The position numbers were made by a program, and so were the translations under genes. Below the pieces are notes generated by a model, which saw only the letters and a list, made by a program, of their open reading frames with translations, searched no databases and had not been told where the DNA came from. DNA of 64,000 nucleotides from Taklimakanibacter sp021828105. Its GTDB lineage: Bacteria; Pseudomonadota; Alphaproteobacteria; Rhizobiales; Aestuariivirgaceae. The stretch is from the NCBI GenBank assembly GCA_021828105.1, contig JAKATG010000001.1:62001-126000 (forward strand). The letters run 5' to 3'. Shown here in pieces: positions 58,752 through 64,000 of the stretch (its first letter is position 1; each line of letters opens with the position of its first letter).

Positions 58752-60170
58752 TCAGATCGCCCGCGCATGATGGGCGGTGGGACTGTGGTCGACAATATAC
58801 TGGTCAAAGCTCGCGCAGATCGTCCGCAAAAACGGCCGTCCCAGCCTGGTCACCGCGAGGACGGAGCCGCATAGCCGCACCAGCCCGTCCCTCTCCATTT
58901 CATGGAGCCGGGTCAGGGCCGGGGCAAGAGCAGACGCCGACATATTCCACTGGCGCAGGATGGGCGCGAAATCGACTTCAAGGTCGCACATGAGGGCTTG
59001 AATGATATCGGACCAGAAGCGGTCGTCATGGGTTAAAGCGGTACCGCGATAGGTTGCGAACCGACCATCAACGATCGCCTCCCGCCACTTCCGGATGTCC
59101 GGGTGGTTCTGCGCAAAGCCTTGTCGAAGGGTGCTGATCGAGGAAGCGCCAAAGCCGATCACGGTCGTTGCGTCATCACTGGTATAGCCTTGAAAATTCC
59201 GCCTCAGGAGTCCGTTCTCGGCCGCGATGGCGAGATCGTCGGCAGGCAGCGAGAAATGATCGAGGCCGATGGGGATGTAGCCGGCTTCCTGAAGCTTGTT
59301 GGCGGCCACGAGCTGCTGCTGATAGCGCTGCCGCGCATCCGGAAGCTCGTCTTCCCTGATGAGCTTCTGCCGAGGCATCATCCAGGGAACATGGGCATAG
59401 CCGAAGAGTGCCACCCTGTCGGGCTCGAGCTTGACGAGCTGGTCGATGGTCTTGGCCAATCCGTGAGTCGTCTGGCGGGGCAGGCCATAGACGATATCGA
59501 GATTGACCGAGTCGACGCCTTCAAAGCGCAATGTCGCGATCGACCATTCGAGCATCTCGAAGGGCTGGATGCGGTTGATTGCCGCCTGGACGGCAGGATC
59601 GAGATCCTGGACCCCGAGGCTTGCGCGGTTCAGGCCGAGATCTGCCGCGACCGTGATCCATTCGTGAGTGAGCGAGCGCGGGTCCAGCTCGGCCGCGATC
59701 ACCGCCTGGTCGGCAAATGCAAATCTCTCGCGCAGGCGGGTGAAAAGCCGGGCCAGGTCGGATGTCGAGAGCATATTCGGCGAGCCGCCGCCCAAATGTA
59801 CTGCGGAAACCACAGGCCGATGCGGGATGGAAGCGGTCACGAGGTCGATCTCCGCCATCAGGGATTTGAGATAATCGACGATGGGCTGCCGCCTGTGGGT
59901 GACGCCGGTATGGCAGGCACAGTACCAGCACAGGCGTTCACAGAAGGGGATATGGAGATAAAGCGATAGCGGCTGATCCCTGGGGAGAGCGGCGAGCCAG
60001 CTGCGATACTGATCCGGCCCGATATCCGTGCGGAAGTTCACCGCAGTGGGATAGCTTGTATAGCGCGGCACGCGACCGTCATATTTGTCGACGAGACAGG
60101 ATGACGGCGGATCACCGGCCGGATCGCAATCGTGTTTCAGGTTGCATTTGAGGGGAGGGCGCTGGTCCAT
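58752..60170 (-). CDS. hemN: Oxygen-independent coproporphyrinogen III oxidase
   Basis: This 472-aa radical-SAM enzyme makes protoporphyrinogen IX for haem and does not need oxygen. The Fe-S cluster motif is Cys77-x3-Cys81-x2-Cys84 in PFCERLCWYCACHT, with Cys86 following as in E. coli HemN. Other marks are HLGGGSPNMLS, LDPRSL and the C-terminal HemN domain (LDHFSLPADDLAIA, RNFQGYTS). The gene is divergent from fnrN, and the space between holds two consensus FNR-type sites, a classic arrangement for anaerobic control. Confidence 0.95.
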   Translation of the reverse strand: MDQRPPLKCNLKHDCDPAGDPPSSCLVDKYDGRVPRYTSYPTAVNFRTDIGPDQYRSWLAALPRDQPLSLYLHIPFCERLCWYCACHTGVTHRRQPIVDYLKSLMAEIDLVTASIPHRPVVSAVHLGGGSPNMLSTSDLARLFTRLRERFAFADQAVIAAELDPRSLTHEWITVAADLGLNRASLGVQDLDPAVQAAINRIQPFEMLEWSIATLRFEGVDSVNLDIVYGLPRQTTHGLAKTIDQLVKLEPDRVALFGYAHVPWMMPRQKLIREDELPDARQRYQQQLVAANKLQEAGYIPIGLDHFSLPADDLAIAAENGLLRRNFQGYTSDDATTVIGFGASSISTLRQGFAQNHPDIRKWREAIVDGRFATYRGTALTHDDRFWSDIIQALMCDLEVDFAPILRQWNMSASALAPALTRLHEMERDGLVRLCGSVLAVTRLGRPFLRTICASFDQYIVDHSPTAHHARAI

Positions 60171-60206
60171 GGGATGCGATATTTCACCGCGTCTCTGGCG
60201 AATGCC

Positions 60207-60220
60207 TTGATCTCGATCAA
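60207..60220. promoter_or_regulatory. FNR/FixK-type site TTGATCTCGATCAA (hemN-proximal)
   Basis: Consensus match 37 bp upstream of hemN. It is centred 41.5 bp from a possible fnrN start near 60255. It would overlap the -10 region of a hemN promoter driven by the other site. Confidence 0.75.
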
Positions 60221-60235
60221 GGTGGCCTTCGGAAT

Positions 60236-60249
60236 TTGATCTGGATCAA
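60236..60249. promoter_or_regulatory. FNR/FixK-type site TTGATCTGGATCAA (fnrN-proximal)
   Basis: Consensus match. It is centred 41.5 bp from a hemN start near 60201 (leader 31 nt). On the other side it could activate fnrN from near 60284 or repress a start near 60255. Confidence 0.75.
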
Positions 60250-60309
60250 AGCGGCCCGACCCTTGCTCCCTAGTCTGGGGTAAGTTTCGGCAAACTGAAC
60301 CCGCGGCCC

Positions 60310-61062
60310 ATGACCAAGACACTGCAAAGCTCAGAACGTATTGCCCCGATTTTTCGCTGTCAGCACTGCGCCGTGCGCAACCGCGCTGTCTGTGGGGCAA
60401 TGAGCGATGAGCAGATCGCCCGGTTGAGCGAAATATCGCACCGCAAGAAATACGCGGCCGGACAGATGATCATGTCGGACCAGGAGCCGGTCACCTTCTT
60501 TGCCAATGTCATCTCGGGCACCATCAAGCTCACCAAGACGATTGCCGACGGCCGGCAACAGATCGTGGGCCTCTTGTTTCCGCCGGACTTCCTCGGGCGG
60601 ACATTCAGCCGCAGCAATCCCTATTTTGCCGAGGCGGCAAGCGATGTCGAAGTGTGCATGTTCCCGAACGAGGGCTTTGAGCGCCTGATCGATATCTATC
60701 CCGAGCTCAAGCACCGCCTGTTCGAACGCACTTTGGACGAGCTTGACGCGGCGCGCGAGTGGATGCTCCTGCTCGGACGCAAGACCGCCGAAGAGAAGGT
60801 CGCAAGCTTCCTGCTGTTGCTCGCCCGTCGAAGCGTGATGGCCGATTGCCCAGGCGAGAGCGAGCCCGTCGTGAGACGGTTCGACCTTCCTCTCAGGCGT
60901 GCGGATATCGCCGACTATCTCGGGCTCACGATCGAGACGATCAGCCGTCAACTGACAAGGCTGAAGGCGGCTGGAATCGTCGACATGATCGACACGCGTA
61001 CATTGGAAGTGCCTGATATCGAGGCCTTGGCGGAAGCTGCCGGGCAGGATACGGGGCTTTGA
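60310..61062 (+). CDS. fnrN: Oxygen-sensing Fe-S regulator FnrN
   Basis: This 250-aa Crp/Fnr regulator has the oxygen-labile 4Fe-4S cluster ligands Cys17, Cys20 and Cys28 (CX2C-X7-C) plus a fourth, Cys116 (VEVCMFP). The effector domain is followed by a helix-turn-helix (RADIADYLGLTIETISRQLT) with the E-x-x-S-R contacts for TTGAT half-sites. It should be active without oxygen and read the sites found all over this region, including the two in its own promoter. The spacing matches FnrN/FnrL-type proteins. The next Usp gene promoter overlaps its stop codon. Confidence 0.93.
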   Translation: MTKTLQSSERIAPIFRCQHCAVRNRAVCGAMSDEQIARLSEISHRKKYAAGQMIMSDQEPVTFFANVISGTIKLTKTIADGRQQIVGLLFPPDFLGRTFSRSNPYFAEAASDVEVCMFPNEGFERLIDIYPELKHRLFERTLDELDAAREWMLLLGRKTAEEKVASFLLLLARRSVMADCPGESEPVVRRFDLPLRRADIADYLGLTIETISRQLTRLKAAGIVDMIDTRTLEVPDIEALAEAAGQDTGL

Positions 61063-61072
61063 CGCAAGTCAA
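61059..61072 (+). promoter_or_regulatory. FNR/FixK-type site TTGACGCAAGTCAA
   Basis: Consensus match that overlaps the fnrN stop codon. The class-II start near 61107 gives a 19-nt leader to the Usp ATG at 61126 and argues against ATG 61099. Confidence 0.65.
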
Positions 61073-61125
61073 TGGAGGACGGGTGAGGCGGTGCCAGAAT
61101 GCCGGCTCATTCTCTGGGCCGCACC

Positions 61126-61968
61126 ATGTCATTCCGAACCATTCTCACCAACCTCAACGAAACAGCCAATAACGAAGCCGTCATTGCCACTGCGGCCACC
61201 CTGGCGCGCGAATTCGAAGCACGTGTGACAGGACTCTATGTCGTGCCGGCGGCGCCGGTTTATCCGGCTGCCCGCTATGAGCCGATTCCGGAGATGTTTG
61301 AAACCCACCGCGAGTTCTTCCGCCGCCAGTCCGCCTCGGTCGAGGCAGCGTTCAGAGCCGGCTTTCCGGAAGGCTCGGCCCGCCATCGGCTGCGAATCGA
61401 CAAGTCAGCCAGCCCTCTGATCGCCGACAGTGTGATAGAATCGGGCCGTTGCTACGATCTCATCTTGCTGAGCAAGACCGACACGAAATCCGAACTCGGT
61501 GTCGAGCTGGATTTTGTGCCACGCATAGCCGTGGCGGCCGGCCGGCCGGTCATGGTCGTCCCATTCAAGAAGCCGATGACTTCCGTTCCCGAAACGGTCG
61601 TCATCGGCTGGAACGGCTCGCGTGAGGCCGCTCGCGCCCTGTTCGACAGCCTGCCCATCCTCCAGCGTGCCAAGACGATTCATGTGATCTGGGTCGATCC
61701 ACCGGCCGAGCGCTCGCGGTCCGAGACAAGTCCGGGCGAGGGGATCGCCGACGCCCTGAACCTGCATGGGATCAAGGTCGTGGTCACTCCGGTCGCGGGC
61801 AGCGATAAGACTGCAGGGGAGATCCTCTTGCAGAAGGCAGCCGATGCGGGCGCCGGCCTGCTGGTTATAGGTGCCTATGGACATTCGCGCTTGAGCGAGT
61901 TCATCCTCGGTGGCGTCACGCGCACGGTATTGCGGGACATGAAATGTTCCGTCCTCCTCTCACACTGA
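61126..61968 (+). CDS. Universal stress protein, tandem-domain type
   Basis: This 280-aa double Usp (MSFRTILTNLNETANNEAVI ...) ends with IGAYGHSRLSEFILGGVTRT and DMKCSVLLSH, close to the duplicated pair at 40803 and 42271. It lies directly downstream of fnrN and has its own FNR-type site, so it is probably among the first proteins made when FnrN becomes active. The start at 61126 is set by that site. Confidence 0.9.
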   Translation: MSFRTILTNLNETANNEAVIATAATLAREFEARVTGLYVVPAAPVYPAARYEPIPEMFETHREFFRRQSASVEAAFRAGFPEGSARHRLRIDKSASPLIADSVIESGRCYDLILLSKTDTKSELGVELDFVPRIAVAAGRPVMVVPFKKPMTSVPETVVIGWNGSREAARALFDSLPILQRAKTIHVIWVDPPAERSRSETSPGEGIADALNLHGIKVVVTPVAGSDKTAGEILLQKAADAGAGLLVIGAYGHSRLSEFILGGVTRTVLRDMKCSVLLSH

Positions 61969-62077
61969 AAAAGAGGGAAATGACAGCAATATCGGTCTCA
62001 TTTGAGATCGATCGATGCGCGTCCACTGATCTTCAAGCCACTTGTCGCCCGGCAATTCAGGAGCGCTCCTGACCGCC

Positions 62078-62091
62078 TTGACATACATCAA
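62078..62091 (+). promoter_or_regulatory. FNR/FixK-type site TTGACATACATCAA
   Basis: Consensus match. The class-II start near 62126 gives a 41-nt leader to the HlyD-type gene at 62167. This is the rightmost site in the window. Confidence 0.65.
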
Positions 62092-62166
62092 TGCCGTTCA
62101 CCAACCGTCGCGCTTGAAACTATGCCTTATTGGACAAATGGCTCGGTTCGCCCGGGAGACTGCGTA

Positions 62167-63264
62167 ATGACCCAGACCGACGTCGCTGACAAGGCTGGAA
62201 CGGCGTTGGCACCGCTTTCGCCGCCGAAGGCGGGCGTGCCTGCCACCGTCCTGCTTCCGCCCGCGACCAGAAAACCCCGCCTGCATTTATGGATCGGCCT
62301 CGCCCTCGTGGTCCTGGCCGGAGGCGCCGTCGGGGCGAGCTATTGGTGGCAGTATGTTACACCGGGATTGCCGGCCGGCATCGCATCCGGCAACGGGCGT
62401 GTGGAGGCAGACCAGATTGACATTGCGACCAAGCTCGGCGGCCGTGTCGCGGAGCTTTTGGCGGATGAGGGCGATACCGTGACTGCCGGCCAGGTCGTAG
62501 GACGGATGGATACCGCCGACCTCGAAGCATCGCTGGCAAAGAAGAAAGCCGAAATCAGACGGCTGGAGAGCGTGCGCGAAGGAGCGAAAACGGATGTCGA
62601 TCGGCGCAACACAGAAGTCACTCTCGCCGTGCAGAACTTCAAGCGAACCGGCTTTCTGTTCCAGAAAGGCTACGCGACGACGGAACTGCTCGATCAGCGG
62701 CAGCAGCAACTCGACGCCGCAACGGCGGACCTCGCCGGGATGAAAGCGCTGCTGCAAGCGGCTGAGCAGGCGCTCGAGGGTGCCCGCCATGATGCCCACG
62801 CTACCGAGGTCGACATCGCCGACGCCACGCTGGTGGCCCCGCGCGACGGTCGCATTCAGTATCGCCTGGCGAACACCGGAGAGGTACTCGCGGCCGGCGG
62901 AAAGGTCTTCACCATGCTCGATCTGGGATATGTCTACATGGACCTTTTCCTGCCGACCGCGCAAGCTGGGCGCGCTGCCGTCGGAGCCGACGCGCGTATC
63001 GTGCTCGACGCCTTTCCGGAAAGCCCGATCCCGGCGAAGGTCGTGTTCGTCTCGGACCAGGCGCAGTTCACTCCAAAGGCGGTGGAGACGAAGAGCGAGC
63101 GCGACAAGCTGATGTTCCGCGTTCGAATCCGGACTGACAACGAGTTTCTCCGCGCACATCCGAACCAGATCCGCGCAGGCTCGCCGGGCATCGGCTTCGT
63201 CCTTCTGGACGCGACCGCCGACTGGCCTGCCGCGCTCAAACCGGTGCACTCGGATGCCGAATAG
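62167..63264 (+). CDS. HlyD-family membrane-fusion protein
   Basis: This 365-aa periplasmic adaptor has a single N-terminal membrane helix (about 40-58), lipoyl halves (GRVEADQIDIATKLGGRVAE and TLVAPRDGRIQYRLANTGEV) flanking a coiled-coil hairpin (about 125-215), and a beta-barrel end. It should link an inner-membrane ABC exporter to the outer membrane. ATG 62167 follows CGGGAGA, and an earlier in-frame start would precede the predicted transcript start. Its stop overlaps the following ABC gene by 11 bases, as in yhiI-rbbA-yhhJ-type operons. Confidence 0.88.
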   Translation: MTQTDVADKAGTALAPLSPPKAGVPATVLLPPATRKPRLHLWIGLALVVLAGGAVGASYWWQYVTPGLPAGIASGNGRVEADQIDIATKLGGRVAELLADEGDTVTAGQVVGRMDTADLEASLAKKKAEIRRLESVREGAKTDVDRRNTEVTLAVQNFKRTGFLFQKGYATTELLDQRQQQLDAATADLAGMKALLQAAEQALEGARHDAHATEVDIADATLVAPRDGRIQYRLANTGEVLAAGGKVFTMLDLGYVYMDLFLPTAQAGRAAVGADARIVLDAFPESPIPAKVVFVSDQAQFTPKAVETKSERDKLMFRVRIRTDNEFLRAHPNQIRAGSPGIGFVLLDATADWPAALKPVHSDAE

Positions 63265-64000
63265 CATCGAGCCGGTCGTCGAGATCCTGGGGCTTCGCCA
63301 TCACTACAGGGCGACGGCGGCACTCGAGGATATCTCCCTTGAGATCGGCGCTGGCGCATTCGTCGGCCTTATCGGCCCGGACGGCGTCGGCAAATCGACG
63401 CTTCTCGGCTTGATCGCGGGCACCAAGCGGCTGCAGTCGGGCCATGTGCTGGTGCTCGGTGGGAACATGGTTGATCCCCGACATCGGGCGAGCATCTGCC
63501 CGAGCATTGCGTATATGCCGCAGGGGCTGGGCAGGAACCTCTATCCCGACCTGAGCGTCGAGGAGAATATCGACTTCTTCGCCCGCCTGTTCGGTCAGCC
63601 GCCGGCGGAGCGGCGGCAGCGGCTGGAGGAGCTTCTCGAAGCAACCGGCCTCGCGCCTTTCCGTGATCGCCAGGCTCGCAAGCTGTCCGGCGGCATGCGG
63701 CAAAAGCTCGGCCTCTGTTGCGCTCTCGTGCACGATCCCGACTTGCTCATCCTCGATGAGCCGACGACCGGCGTCGATCCGCTGTCACGCCGCCAGTTCT
63801 GGGACCTGATCGGGCGGATGCACCAAGAGCGCGCAGAGATGAGCGTGATCGTGGCTACCGCCTACATGGAGGAGGCGGAACGTTTCGACTTTTTGTTTGC
63901 GATGAACGCAGGCCGGATATTGGCCAGGGGCTCGCCTTCCGAGTTCAAGTCAGCCGCGGGAAGTGCGGACCTGGAAGGGGCATTCATGGCCCTACTCCCC
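63254..64000 (+). CDS. ABC transporter ATP-binding protein, RbbA-like (partial)
   Basis: 249 codons are visible and the gene runs off the window. The nucleotide-binding domain has Walker A GPDGVGKST (41-49), the signature LSGGMRQKL and Walker B LLILDEP. The switch position reads ATAYMEEAERFD, with Ala where most ABC ATPases have the H-loop His. This variant is known to me from the first domain of RbbA-type proteins, which carry a second domain and a permease further on. Together with the HlyD-type gene it should form an exporter. The start is inferred from the overlap with the HlyD stop. Confidence 0.85.
   Translation, partial: MPNSIEPVVEILGLRHHYRATAALEDISLEIGAGAFVGLIGPDGVGKSTLLGLIAGTKRLQSGHVLVLGGNMVDPRHRASICPSIAYMPQGLGRNLYPDLSVEENIDFFARLFGQPPAERRQRLEELLEATGLAPFRDRQARKLSGGMRQKLGLCCALVHDPDLLILDEPTTGVDPLSRRQFWDLIGRMHQERAEMSVIVATAYMEEAERFDFLFAMNAGRILARGSPSEFKSAAGSADLEGAFMALLP

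Noticed and set aside
1..64000. CRISPR arrays, phage genes, transposases or integrases
   Set aside because: No regularly spaced repeat array, transposase, integrase or phage structural gene was recognised on either strand. The repeats found are hairpin elements and one tandem duplication.

Overview
The window reads as GC-rich chromosomal DNA of an alphaproteobacterium, most likely of the order Hyphomicrobiales (Rhizobiales). Supporting signs are an alpha-type rpoH, a SerC of the alphaproteobacterial/Methanosarcina type, an FnrN-type regulator with CX2C-X7-C cysteine spacing, and dispersed hairpin repeats of the kind common in that order. No species is claimed.

Bases 1-20,000 look like ordinary core chromosome. 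They hold a polar amino-acid ABC transporter (binding protein and two permeases, no ATPase in view), a divergent GntR/FCD regulator, serC and serA, a tandem pair of LuxR-type regulators, a MuiA-like protein, purA with a LAS-type peptidase, a CAP-domain protein, rpoH, a DUF4239 membrane protein, rluD and tRNA-Glu(CUC). I found no FNR-type site here.

Directly after the tRNA (20.2-22.8 kb) lies a decayed stretch: a frameshifted hypothetical gene, a frameshifted cytochrome c gene and an NhaC-type antiporter gene with three frameshifts.

From 22.9 to 62.1 kb the window is dominated by a dense low-oxygen stress region. I count 25 sites of the form TTGA(T/C)-N4-(A/G)TCAA or one mismatch from it, many placed where a class-II FNR/FixK site would sit in front of a gene. 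Probable targets are seven universal stress proteins, a CYTH-CHAD protein, a histidine kinase, an MscS channel (interrupted), CBS and BON proteins, an EF-hand protein, a split YeeE/YedE transporter, two small c-type cytochromes, an APH/P-loop kinase, two host-attachment-family proteins, hemN, fnrN and an HlyD/ABC exporter. A second operon encodes a FixK-like regulator, a conserved hypothetical protein, a TPCP-motif metal ATPase and a large acyl-CoA synthetase-GNAT fusion. It faces an OmpR-type response regulator, with a hybrid histidine kinase close by. Two candidate small RNAs, each with an FNR-type site at promoter distance and a terminator-like hairpin but no ORF, are the most novel items.

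Taken together the region looks like a programme for surviving oxygen limitation. FnrN senses oxygen through an Fe-S cluster, HemN supplies haem without oxygen, cytochromes and ion/metal transporters adjust the envelope, and stress proteins, possibly acetylated by the Pat-like enzyme, mediate dormancy-type responses. A tandem 1.47-kb duplication and a duplicated promoter show that the region is still being remodelled. The segment 36.5-40.8 kb (cupin, unknown 169-aa protein, Tat-exported sulfatase, membrane protein) has no such sites and may be a separate acquisition.
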